Notes: generated by a model from the sequence alone, not told the origin. DNA of 11,590 nt from JAGLQA01 sp023135565 (GCA_030639305.1 DAOWCY010000222.1:1-11590), one strand, 5' to 3'; shown: positions 1 through 7,150, counted from the first letter of the stretch. Program-made: numbers and translations.

Positions 1-14
1 ACAAAATGAGAAAG

Positions 15-110
15 TTTTCCACAGGTTTTCCACAGGATTTCCACAAGATTTCCACAGTGAAAACAGGCCGAAGAGCTAATAGGGATGCGGTTATTGTAAA
101 GTTTTCCACA
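15..110 (+). repeat. DnaA-box-like array (11-bp phased) at a putative origin
   Basis: Four 9-mers start at 15, 26, 37 and 48: TTTTCCACA, TTTTCCACA, ATTTCCACA and ATTTCCACA. They are separated by exactly two bases, giving an 11-bp period close to one helical turn. A fifth TTTTCCACA lies at 102-110. The consensus DnaA box is TTATNCACA, and TTTTCCACA is a common variant in Firmicute origins. All five boxes point the same way, as expected for co-operative DnaA loading toward the AT-rich stretch on the right. Plasmid iterons or a DnaA-regulated promoter are alternatives. No dnaA, dnaN or rep gene is visible here, so whether this is a chromosomal or plasmid origin cannot be settled. Confidence 0.7.
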
Positions 111-115
111 AAATA

Positions 116-141
116 CCGCCCCCCTATTTATTATTATATAA
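116..141 (+). other. Putative origin unwinding element (GC tract plus TTA trios)
   Basis: Immediately after the last DnaA box come a C-rich tract (116-124) and then an AT stretch with TTA TTA TTA in register at 128-136, continuing as TATATAA. The order box, GC-rich spacer, trinucleotide repeat matches the basal unwinding system described for Bacillus subtilis oriC. There the boxes are followed by GGCCC and then CTA/TTA DnaA-trios. The match is by layout, not by long identity. Confidence 0.45.
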
Positions 142-299
142 GCATAAGAAGCTTAACTTTAGTTAATTTCTGTCTTGACAAAGGGGTCCACTTTATTCTA
201 CCGGGCAAAGATTATGAAATACCGGTTGAAGAACCTTGTATACCATCTCAAAATGGTGCTCTACGGCCTGAAATTATTTTGTTTTTTTGTTGTTTTTGT

Positions 300-514
300 C
301 GATAGTGTGGCAAGGTTTTGAGGTGAATTTAATGTCTAATTAGGATTTATGCGGCAAGTTCTTCTTGAACAGCGCCTCTTGTACTCCAAAAAACGGAAAT
401 TGTATCATAATTCTTTAATGCTTCAACGACCCCCGGTTACAGGTAGTTCGATATATTATGATTAATAGGTGATTTTGGGAGTAATTAGTTTGTGTTTTGC
501 TTGCGACACTATCG
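300..514. mobile_element. Possible decayed IS or MITE-like remnant bounded by inverted repeats
   Basis: CGATAGTGTGGCAAG (300-314) and the reverse complement of 500-514 (CGATAGTGTCGCAAG) match at 14 of 15 bases. They bound about 215 bases of non-coding DNA. Inside, near the left repeat, the - strand carries a short frame at 340-408 whose product ends EALFKKNLPHKS. It looks like the C-terminal end of a longer protein, because an in-frame stop lies just upstream of its only ATG. A transposase tail close to an IS end would look like this, but I cannot assign a family. I see no target-site duplication outside the repeats. Confidence 0.3.
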
Positions 515-570
515 CGGCAAAGTGTAAGAAAGAAATCAGCCGGGATGAAGAAATTTTTTTCCTGTAAGCT

Positions 571-599
571 TTTACATAATATTAATTTAATGTTATAAT
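571..599 (+). promoter_or_regulatory. Promoter of the five-gene operon
   Basis: The -35 is TTTACA (571-576) and the -10 is TATAAT (594-599), separated by 17 bases: five of six and six of six matches to the housekeeping consensus at optimal spacing. Transcription would begin near 605, giving a leader of about 100 bases before the first large gene. No other promoter of this quality is seen inside the operon. Confidence 0.75.
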
Positions 600-602
600 T
601 AT

Positions 603-662
603 TGTTCAGGTAACCGGAAGCAGGAAACAGAATGAGTCCGCAGCCCATTGAGAGCCTGAACA
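603..662 (+). promoter_or_regulatory. Inverted repeat spanning the operon 5' leader
   Basis: TGTTCAGG (603-610) and CCTGAACA (655-662) are perfect 8-bp inverted arms separated by 44 bases. The left arm sits at the predicted transcription start, so the leader RNA could fold as one long-range stem. The loop contains the ribosome binding site and start of a possible upstream reading frame. A two-site operator for a dimeric regulator is the other reading. No known riboswitch consensus was recognised. Confidence 0.35.
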
Positions 663-724
663 CAACATCTCTCGTATTGAAATCTTATATTAGAAGGTCT
701 AAAAAAAATGGGAAAACCCTTTGA
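632..724 (+). CDS. Possible 30-aa leader peptide ahead of the operon
   Basis: A short frame starts at ATG 632 with AGGAAA (622-627) suitably placed upstream. It runs MSPQPIESLNTTSLVLKSYI and on through a basic stretch (RRSKKNGK) to a TGA at 722-724. It ends 17 bases inside the SIS gene in another frame, so ribosomes finishing it would terminate next to the SIS start at 708. That placement is typical of a coupling or attenuating upstream frame. No homologue is recognised, and a chance frame of this length is quite possible. Its start lies within the loop of the 603-662 inverted repeat, so folding could control its translation. Confidence 0.3.
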   Translation: MSPQPIESLNTTSLVLKSYIRRSKKNGKTL

Positions 725-1766
725 TAAAGAACTGGCCCAAATTCAGAGCACGATGACATGGGCTTTCTCCGCACCCATACATTCCCGGTTAGAAAGTTTA
801 GTAGACCATTTGATACGATACCCACTGCTGGTTGTAGGGTCCGGCGGTTCACTCAGTAGTTCTCACTTTGCGGCACTTGTTCATGAGAAGATGACAGGGA
901 AAATAGCACACGCGATTACTCCCCTGGAGTTTGTTTTTTCTGCTGTGAACCCGGCTGAACATGCCGTCCTTTTTCTAACTGCCGGCGGTGGCAACAAAGA
1001 TATTATCGATGCACTCACAAAAGCCATTCAATCGAATTACTCATTTATCGGTATTGTTTGTGCTCAAACCAATAGTAAAATTTCAAAAATCATCGAATCG
1101 TACCCTCATGTCCAGCTTTTCGAGTATCCGAATCCGGCAGTGAAAGACGGTTTTCTGGCAGTTAATTCCCTGCTTTCAACCTGCATATTAATCGCCCGGG
1201 CCTATAAAGCGCTAGACCTCCGTAACAATTTTCTCGAAAGTTTGCTTCGAATAGATCCCGTTTTCGATACAGATACATGGAATTCGGTATTACAGCGTCA
1301 AACCATCGTAGCTCTCGGGGCAGGTTGGGCCTGGCCTGCTTTGGTAGACCTGGAATCCAAATTTTCAGAAGCAGGCTTAGGTAGTATACTGCTAACCGAT
1401 TTCCGTAACTTTGCTCACGGCAGGCACAATTGGTTCGATAAAAAAGGGGACGAATCTTCACTCCTTGTACTGGAAACCCCGTCACTAACACTGTTGTGCC
1501 GAAAAACAGCGGGTTTGCTGCCTGCAAAATACCCTAAAGCGATTTTATCGTCTCACGTCGATGGCCCACAGGCATGTCTTCATTTTTATATTCAAATCTT
1601 TCATTTGGTTAACGAAGTGGGCAAACGTCAAAATATCGACCCCGGGAAACCCAGCGTCGCCGAATTCGGGCGGAAACTTTATCACCTTGGAATATCACCC
1701 GCGATTTCTATACAACCTGTAGAAAATAAATGGGCCGGTAAATATAGGGCGAGCGGTGATCAATGA
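708..1766 (+). CDS. Double-SIS-domain phosphosugar-binding protein
   Basis: First large gene of the operon, 352 aa. Residues about 25-175 form an SIS (sugar isomerase) domain. LLVVGSGGSLSSS (40-52) is the first-strand glycine/serine phosphosugar loop, and FLTAGGGNKD (88-97) matches the second loop normally written S-x-S/G-G. A second SIS-like half begins near 193 (QTIVALGAGWAWPALVDLESK) and contains DFRNFAHGRHNW (231-242). That segment sits where GlmS- and FrlB-type isomerases carry their E-x-x-H-G segment. The length fits a stand-alone tandem SIS protein lacking a glutaminase domain. SIS proteins isomerise, deglycate or sense sugar phosphates; the substrate here is unknown. AGAAGG (692-697) precedes the ATG. 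The stop overlaps the next start as ATGA (1763-1766). The fold is confident; catalytic versus regulatory role is not. Confidence 0.88.
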   Translation: MGKPFDKELAQIQSTMTWAFSAPIHSRLESLVDHLIRYPLLVVGSGGSLSSSHFAALVHEKMTGKIAHAITPLEFVFSAVNPAEHAVLFLTAGGGNKDIIDALTKAIQSNYSFIGIVCAQTNSKISKIIESYPHVQLFEYPNPAVKDGFLAVNSLLSTCILIARAYKALDLRNNFLESLLRIDPVFDTDTWNSVLQRQTIVALGAGWAWPALVDLESKFSEAGLGSILLTDFRNFAHGRHNWFDKKGDESSLLVLETPSLTLLCRKTAGLLPAKYPKAILSSHVDGPQACLHFYIQIFHLVNEVGKRQNIDPGKPSVAEFGRKLYHLGISPAISIQPVENKWAGKYRASGDQ

Positions 1767-2911
1767 AAGAAGAATTTGCAGAGCAACTGTTAGAAAGAGC
1801 AATGGATTGGGATGTTCCTACTGTTAAAGACGAAATTCTAAAATTGAGATACCTGACAGCCGTTAAGTATGACAATTACCGGAATTTCGGTGTAGGGAAA
1901 AGATTCTTAGAGAGCCTGGTTTTATGGTTACGTCAATTCAAGACTGTTGTGGAGCGTAAGTCGGCCTATGATTTCATGATTAATCGCCTCATCTATTTGT
2001 CGGAAGTGCAGATGGACCACCTGGTTGACCTGGCTTATCCGCAAAGGGTGTTCCCTATTTTAAAGGAACAAACGGTCGAAAGAGGAAGCTTTTCACCTTA
2101 CCGGGTCAGAAAGATCCGAACATCGGAAATTTTTAAAGAAATAAAACGCAAAACTCTCTTCCTGGGCATGAGTGATGGCGCCCGCATGGACACATTCCGA
2201 AGAAAACATGACCTAAATAATGAGCAGGTTAGTGTTTCTTACGAGTTATCTAAAGATAAATGGGAAGGACTGCGAAAAAATCTGTCTGAATGGTTAGAGA
2301 GAAAAAATAGCAAAAGAAAGGCTTGCTTTGAAAATATTTTTTTGATCGATGATTTCAGTGGAAGCGGAAATTCGATCTTGAGATACAAAAATGATGAACC
2401 TAAAGGCAAACTGGCCCGGTTTATCAAAAAATACCTGGGCACTTTCAAGGAACCTGGGATTTTAGGTGAACTCTGTAAAGAGGGAGGGGCAAAATTATTT
2501 TTACTCAATTATGTTACCACTCAAAAAGCGCATGATTACCTGACTGGGGAGATGAAAACCTTGAAACAAAAGTTCTCCGGCGAGCCTTATTTTTTTTCTT
2601 GCGAAATTCTGCCTCCACTTCAATTAATCGAAAATAAAGAAAAAATTCCACGGCTTTCCAGTGAAATCGATCAACGATTTGTTCAGATATTGGATGATTA
2701 CTACGATGACCGCCTGGAAGATGAGCACACGCAGACAGGGGGAGTCGATGTAAAATATGGCTATGCAGGATGTGCGCTTCCCCTGGTATTGTGCCATAAT
2801 TGCCCCAACAATTCGGTTTATCTTTTGTGGGGTGAGACTGGGAAATCAGTCGATAAACAGGGTTTAACAGCACTATTTCCCCGGATATCCCGGCACCTGG
2901 AGGACAGGTGA
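1763..2911 (+). CDS. Phosphoribosyltransferase-like protein (PRTase-CE type)
   Basis: 382 aa. The N-terminal ~120 residues are predicted helical with no known motif. LFLGMSDGARMDTFRR (residues about 132-147) precedes a core that carries IFLIDDFSGSGNS (192-204). That motif is the type I phosphoribosyltransferase PRPP loop: hydrophobic strand, two Asp at 196-197, then a small-residue phosphate-binding turn. The C-terminus has LVLCHNCPNNSVYLLW (about 341-356). From memory, a comparable HN-x-PNN-x-LLW ending is conserved in the uncharacterised PRTase-like proteins seen beside ORC/CDC6-type ATPases in predicted conflict loci. The acidic pair is intact, so PRPP or nucleotide binding is plausible. 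No base-binding hood typical of a housekeeping PRTase is recognised. The start is ATG with a weak GGTGA upstream, suggesting coupling to the SIS gene. Confidence 0.8.
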   Translation: MKEEFAEQLLERAMDWDVPTVKDEILKLRYLTAVKYDNYRNFGVGKRFLESLVLWLRQFKTVVERKSAYDFMINRLIYLSEVQMDHLVDLAYPQRVFPILKEQTVERGSFSPYRVRKIRTSEIFKEIKRKTLFLGMSDGARMDTFRRKHDLNNEQVSVSYELSKDKWEGLRKNLSEWLERKNSKRKACFENIFLIDDFSGSGNSILRYKNDEPKGKLARFIKKYLGTFKEPGILGELCKEGGAKLFLLNYVTTQKAHDYLTGEMKTLKQKFSGEPYFFSCEILPPLQLIENKEKIPRLSSEIDQRFVQILDDYYDDRLEDEHTQTGGVDVKYGYAGCALPLVLCHNCPNNSVYLLWGETGKSVDKQGLTALFPRISRHLEDR

Positions 2912-4872
2912 TAAGGAACCCCTTTTTCTTCTGGGCCGCCGATGTGCGCAGCGGCAGTATGGCGGATGATCGTGTGTTCGTCGATTTATTCGGTATATCG
3001 GCCCTGGAATTGCTGAAAAAAAAATTACAAAATTTGTGGGATATGCCCATCATCCTATTAAGCGCTCCCGGGGGCGGCAAGAGCAGCCTCATGAGGATTT
3101 TTTCCGCCGGTGCTCTGCGTTATATCGAAGAGACTGCCGGTCAGGGTGGAAACCGGGAAATTTTAGCCGGAAGAATGGAAGAACTGGGAGCTTTCAAAGA
3201 CGGCAAACCTTATGCCCTGGGTATTTGGTTCAGGATTTCAGACGAGTACCACTCGCTGCAGGACATCGATGGAAACGGGAAAAATGGATTCTTCAATGCC
3301 TTACTAAATTCCCGAATTATTTTGAATACTATTAAAGCCGTTTGTGAAGTTAAAGGCTTGAATTTAACCGATGATAATGATTTAAGCCGCATATCTTTTT
3401 CCCTAAAACCCGGTGCCGACACCATTACGATAAGCTCATGGAAGAAATGGGGAGGAGACAAAGGTAGTGAAGTATTCGATAAAATGGCAAAATTGGAATT
3501 CGAACTTTGCGATATGATCGATGATCCTTTCTGGGAGGGTGATCGATCGAATTTAGCCCAGGGGCGGTTATGGTCGATCGACTTATTGGCAAATCTCAAT
3601 ATCTTGGTAGATAATAATCCTTTCATGTTCCGTCCACTTGTGCTGCTCGATGATGTTCATAGATTAACGGGAAACCAATTAAAATACCTGTTAAATATAT
3701 TATTCTCCCGACAGGTAGCGATGCCCTTCTGGATATCTATGCGTAAGCAAGCATTAGGCTTGCAAGAAATTTTAACTGAGCGTATTAATCATGGTATCGA
3801 AAAGAAACGTGATTACCACATCATCGATTTTGAAAAAGATAAGAGCGATTTCAAGAAAAGAGCGCTGGAGATTGCAAAATTAAGAGTTCGAAGCACTGTT
3901 CCCTGGAGCGGTAATTTCCCCAAAGATTTTAATTTTCTTTCGGATGAACGAGAAAATATCTTCCTGGAAAACCTTAACCTCCAGGTCGTAGAGAAAATAA
4001 AAAGCAAAATAGAGAAAGCCGCGGGGAAAAGATTCCCAAAATTTGAAAAGCTAATAGAAAAAGTAGAAAAATACGATCTTACTATCCGTGAATTGAGTCT
4101 GCATCTGAGAAAATTAGAAATCCTTGCTCAGCGTGTCGTCCCTCAAAAAAATTTACCGTACCCTATAACTTCAAATGATGATCTTCCTAAGCAGGATAAC
4201 GGCAAAGCTGTCATGGAGGCCGCGGACTTATTCCTGGCCAAAGATTATAATTTACCTTATTATTTCGGGAATCGTCGGCTCATTGCCCTTTCGTCGTACA
4301 ATATCCATCAATTTTTAAAGTTAGGGGGCAGCCTATTCGAGGAAATCATAATAATGAACCGCCTTGGGAAGGCTGATGAACTATATCTTTCACCGGTTCG
4401 TCAGCACGAAATTATCAAAAAAGCGGCTAAAGGTTTTTTAAATGAAATTCCTACAACGATGCCTTTCGGCAGCCGTATTTTTCGCTTTATCGATGCCATC
4501 GGTAAGATGTGTAAAGATGAAACCTATAGACCCACTGCACCTTATGCCCCAGGGGTCACTGGGATTGCCATTACTATGTCTGATTATGAACTGCTTAAAA
4601 ATAGTGCCGGAAAAGGAGATGAAAAAGCTCGAATTCTTTATCAAGTCATCGAATCGGCTGTGGCACACAACGTCCTGGAACCCAAAGCGAATTGCAAAGA
4701 AAAAGGCAAAGTATTTTTAGTTTTGTATTTAAATCGATTATTATGCGTACCCTTCCAACTGCCCCTGCAAAAAGGAGGTTTTAAAGAAAAAAAATTGAGC
4801 ACTCTTTTAAAGTGGGTGGAACCCGGGTACACAAAAGGGAAAGATAGAGAGGGAAACGACCTATGGCAATAG
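2908..4872 (+). CDS. ORC/CDC6-like AAA-type ATPase
   Basis: 654 aa, start GTG. GGAGGA (2899-2904) lies just upstream, and GTGA overlaps the previous stop. The GTG start keeps the N-terminal RNPFFFWAADV...FVDLFG segment, a pattern I associate with this ATPase family; the first internal ATG (residue 18) would lose half of it. Walker A is SAPGGGKS (52-59), with Ser in place of the first Gly. Walker B is VLLDDVH (245-251), unusually far from Walker A because about 100 extra residues are inserted (about 75-230). A strand MPFWISMR follows at the sensor position. Residues about 340-420 are Lys/Glu-rich and probably helical or coiled-coil. The C-terminal third has no recognised domain and may be a winged-helix or partner-binding region. 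It is probably the NTP-driven switch or assembly component of the operon. The ATPase call is strong; the ORC/CDC6 subfamily is moderate. Confidence 0.78.
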   Translation: MIRNPFFFWAADVRSGSMADDRVFVDLFGISALELLKKKLQNLWDMPIILLSAPGGGKSSLMRIFSAGALRYIEETAGQGGNREILAGRMEELGAFKDGKPYALGIWFRISDEYHSLQDIDGNGKNGFFNALLNSRIILNTIKAVCEVKGLNLTDDNDLSRISFSLKPGADTITISSWKKWGGDKGSEVFDKMAKLEFELCDMIDDPFWEGDRSNLAQGRLWSIDLLANLNILVDNNPFMFRPLVLLDDVHRLTGNQLKYLLNILFSRQVAMPFWISMRKQALGLQEILTERINHGIEKKRDYHIIDFEKDKSDFKKRALEIAKLRVRSTVPWSGNFPKDFNFLSDERENIFLENLNLQVVEKIKSKIEKAAGKRFPKFEKLIEKVEKYDLTIRELSLHLRKLEILAQRVVPQKNLPYPITSNDDLPKQDNGKAVMEAADLFLAKDYNLPYYFGNRRLIALSSYNIHQFLKLGGSLFEEIIIMNRLGKADELYLSPVRQHEIIKKAAKGFLNEIPTTMPFGSRIFRFIDAIGKMCKDETYRPTAPYAPGVTGIAITMSDYELLKNSAGKGDEKARILYQVIESAVAHNVLEPKANCKEKGKVFLVLYLNRLLCVPFQLPLQKGGFKEKKLSTLLKWVEPGYTKGKDREGNDLWQ

Positions 4873-5975
4873 GAAGATGGAATGATACGATTCATATTGA
4901 ACCGGAAGACTTCGCCAGTTTCTGGCAGCAGCGGTTAACGAAGAAGAGGAATGTTCTTGCCGTTTGTGGGGTGGGATGGGATCCCCGGATGACAGTACTA
5001 CTAAAAACCTTGAAGGAATTCGGCGGGACCGGCTCGAGACAATTATGTCTCATCGATTATAAACCTTCGTCATCCCATGTCGGTTCGCAGCAGAAACTTA
5101 TCGATATGAATCTTAAGAAATTGGATATTATCGTTAAGGGTTGGATGGAAAAGCAAAAAATTGAAATTATAACGAGACGGGAAGACAATAGTTACGCCGG
5201 GGATGAAAGAATAGCGAGAAAATTTAGAAATTTCGATATTTCACCCTACAAAGATATAGTGGTCGATATTAGCGCCCTGCCGAAATCCCTCTATTTTTCC
5301 CTATTATTGGTACTGGTAGAAAAATGTATCCGGGCATCGAACCCGGTGAATCTTCATGTGATTGTCTGTCAAGACGTAGACCTCGACGGCAGGATTACCG
5401 AAAGCATCGATGATGTAAGACTGTTGAGGGGTTTTGAGGGCCGCTTTAAGCTTTTCCAAAGTCAACAAAACATGCCTAAAATATGGGCGCCGGTTTTAAC
5501 CGGGAACAGTTTGTCCGTTATAACAAAATTATTCGAATATTTGCAGCCTAAGGATATTTATCCGGTTCTACCCTTTCCGGCTCTAAATCCCCGCACCGAT
5601 GACGATTTACTGTTGGAATACCACAGTATCTTAGCGGATACGTGGCAATTGAACCCCATGAATATTATATATGCAGCGGAAGATGACCCCTTAGACATCT
5701 ATAGGAGTTTGGTGAATTTATACCGGCAGCAAAAGGAGACCCTCGAACCACTGGGTGGGATATTGATAGCTTTCTCTTGCTTGGCAGGCAAAATCTCTTC
5801 TTTGGGCGCTTTCATGGCGGCATTTGAAATCGGAAAAGATGCGGCAGTAGCTCATGCCATCGGCCATCACAAGTTGAATGTAGATGATGTGGAAAAATAC
5901 TGGTCTCAAGATTATCAAAACTCTTTTGGAAGGAGTCTTCATTCTATCTGGTTGACCGGCGAACCTTATGAGTAA
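4863..5975 (+). CDS. Unrecognised protein with Rossmann-like N-terminal half
   Basis: 370 aa; I do not recognise the family. It overlaps the ATPase gene by 10 bases; GAGAGGG (4847-4853) lies nine bases ahead of the ATG. After a short lead, NVLAVCGVGWDPRM (30-43) looks like a first beta strand and loop of a Rossmann-type fold. VVDISALPKSLYFSLLLVL (133-151) resembles a later strand ending in Asp135, followed by Ser137 and Pro140, then a helix. Strand-like VNLHVIVCQDVDLD follows. The C-terminal part has a glycine- and alanine-rich segment (FSCLAGKISSLGAFMAAFEIG, from about 304) and AHAIGHH. No signal peptide or membrane span is seen. The D-x-S-x-x-P motif recalls nucleotide- or ligand-sensing Rossmannoid domains, so it could be a sensor or an enzyme acting on the operon's small molecule; that is inference only. 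Confidence 0.75.
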   Translation: MAIGRWNDTIHIEPEDFASFWQQRLTKKRNVLAVCGVGWDPRMTVLLKTLKEFGGTGSRQLCLIDYKPSSSHVGSQQKLIDMNLKKLDIIVKGWMEKQKIEIITRREDNSYAGDERIARKFRNFDISPYKDIVVDISALPKSLYFSLLLVLVEKCIRASNPVNLHVIVCQDVDLDGRITESIDDVRLLRGFEGRFKLFQSQQNMPKIWAPVLTGNSLSVITKLFEYLQPKDIYPVLPFPALNPRTDDDLLLEYHSILADTWQLNPMNIIYAAEDDPLDIYRSLVNLYRQQKETLEPLGGILIAFSCLAGKISSLGAFMAAFEIGKDAAVAHAIGHHKLNVDDVEKYWSQDYQNSFGRSLHSIWLTGEPYE

Positions 5976-7074
5976 TGCGAGTGCTAAAAATAGTATTTTC
6001 GGCACGGGGTTGGTCGTACTGGATATTATTATCGACAAAGACCCTATGAAACCGGTTTTCAGTGCCGGCGGCACATGCGGTAACGTAGTGGCCGGATTAT
6101 CTTTTTTAGGTTGGAAAAGTAAAATTATTTCCCGCGCCGGAAGAGGCGTAGCGTCCGATCTGCTGGCCGAAGACCTCCTGGAAAATGGAGTCGATATTAA
6201 GTATATCCACAGGGAGAAAAAAATTGAAACCCCGCGTCTCATCGAAAAATTAGTTACCGGCGGGACCTATCCAAAACATCGTTTCTATCTACGCTGCCCG
6301 GCCTGCCGCCGTTTTTTGCCGCGATTCCGCAGCTCCCGGCTCGACTTTATCGATAATATATTGATACATGAGAAAAATCCCGGCGTTTTTTTTTTCGATA
6401 GGATAACTCCTTCTTCTTTAAAAATGGCCCGAGTCTACCGGGACCGGGGGGCACTCATTTTCTTTGAACCCAATAATTTGAAACACCCCGATGAATTGGA
6501 AAAAGCAGTCCGGCTCTGCCATATTTTGAAGTTCTCGAACAACGTCCCCTGCCACAATTCCCTCGAAGATTATACCGCGGCTTTCCTGGAGCGAGTGAAA
6601 AGTTTTCAACCCCCTTTTATGATCCGGACATTAGGAGATGCCGGTGTAACGATTAATGGGGCGCAAGACGACATATGGCATCATAAAAAAGGCTGGAAAC
6701 TTCAAAGAGCCGTCGATACCTGCGGAGCAGGTGATTGGTTTACGGTAGGTTTTTTATATTACCTGCAAAAATCCGCTGTTCAACATTCTACCAGCTTAGT
6801 CGAAACTCTCCACCACCCCGAAACGATAGAAGCATCTTTAGATTTTGGTCAGGTATTGGCTGCTATTTCCTGTATGTTTGTTGGGGCCAGGGGACTATCT
6901 AAAGCTTTAACAGCGACTGAAATACTGGAAATGGTTGATTTGTATATAGATAGAAAACCTCAAACCATTTCTTCGGTGAGAACTCCTAAACACTCTCGAA
7001 AACAGCATACCCGCAACCTTGAAAAAAAGGAGCCGATAGCTAATCGCTGTACCACTTGCCTTTTAAATATTTAG
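5968..7074 (+). CDS. PfkB/ribokinase-family sugar or nucleoside kinase
   Basis: 368 aa; the last gene of the operon, overlapping the previous one by 8 bases with only a weak ribosome binding site, so probably coupled. The PfkB N-terminal signature is AGGTCGNVVAGLSFLG (33-48, substrate side). The C-terminal signature is DTCGAGDWFTVGFL (250-263), with Asp256 as the expected catalytic base and GAG as the anion hole. The family phosphorylates a hydroxymethyl group of sugars, nucleosides or vitamins with ATP; the substrate is not predictable. The lid region has an odd Cys-containing insertion, RCPACRR (109-115), which could bind metal. A basic tail (about 330-368) extends past the fold and ends CTTCLLNI, again with a CxxC pair. 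The kinase fold is very likely; its link to a nucleotide-like pathway is inferred from neighbours. Confidence 0.88.
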   Translation: MSNASAKNSIFGTGLVVLDIIIDKDPMKPVFSAGGTCGNVVAGLSFLGWKSKIISRAGRGVASDLLAEDLLENGVDIKYIHREKKIETPRLIEKLVTGGTYPKHRFYLRCPACRRFLPRFRSSRLDFIDNILIHEKNPGVFFFDRITPSSLKMARVYRDRGALIFFEPNNLKHPDELEKAVRLCHILKFSNNVPCHNSLEDYTAAFLERVKSFQPPFMIRTLGDAGVTINGAQDDIWHHKKGWKLQRAVDTCGAGDWFTVGFLYYLQKSAVQHSTSLVETLHHPETIEASLDFGQVLAAISCMFVGARGLSKALTATEILEMVDLYIDRKPQTISSVRTPKHSRKQHTRNLEKKEPIANRCTTCLLNI

Positions 7075-7079
7075 CTAAT

Positions 7080-7150
7080 AGTGCCTTTGATGGAGCGGAA
7101 CCACCTCCAGGCAAAACTGAATAGTTACAAATTAATTTTTTTCAGGCACT
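7080..7150. terminator. Weak hairpin between convergent genes
   Basis: Between the operon end and the convergent ATPase gene, TGCC (7082-7085) pairs with GGCA (7110-7113) and TGGAG (7091-7095) with CTCCA (7105-7109). A seven-T run follows only at 7136-7142. A larger inverted pair, AGTGCCT (7080-7086) and AGGCACT (7144-7150), encloses the same region. It could serve as a bidirectional stop, but it is not a canonical intrinsic terminator because the T run is detached from the stem. Confidence 0.3.

Noticed and set aside
175..203. Promoter from TTGACA at 175-180
   Set aside because: The -35 is perfect but no -10 lies at 16-18 bases; the nearest TATTCT is only 13 bases away.
6..305. 99-aa + strand open frame at the left edge
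   Set aside because: It runs straight through the DnaA-box array and the AT-rich unwinding stretch, lacks a ribosome binding site and has no protein-like pattern.
415..663. 82-aa - strand frame upstream of the operon
   Set aside because: It crosses the operon promoter and the inverted repeat, has no ribosome binding site and no recognisable pattern.
2908..4872. High frequency of TCGA/ATCGAT in the operon as a sign of a modification target or foreign origin
   Set aside because: The same NTC-GAN codon context is also common in the TPR gene and present in the DUF4143 gene, so it is probably a genome-wide codon-pair habit.
708..7074. Assignment to a named defence system such as qatABCD, CBASS or BREX
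   Set aside because: None of the diagnostic proteins (QueC-like, CD-NTase, PglZ or methyltransferase) is present; only the PRTase/ATPase pair hints at a conflict role.
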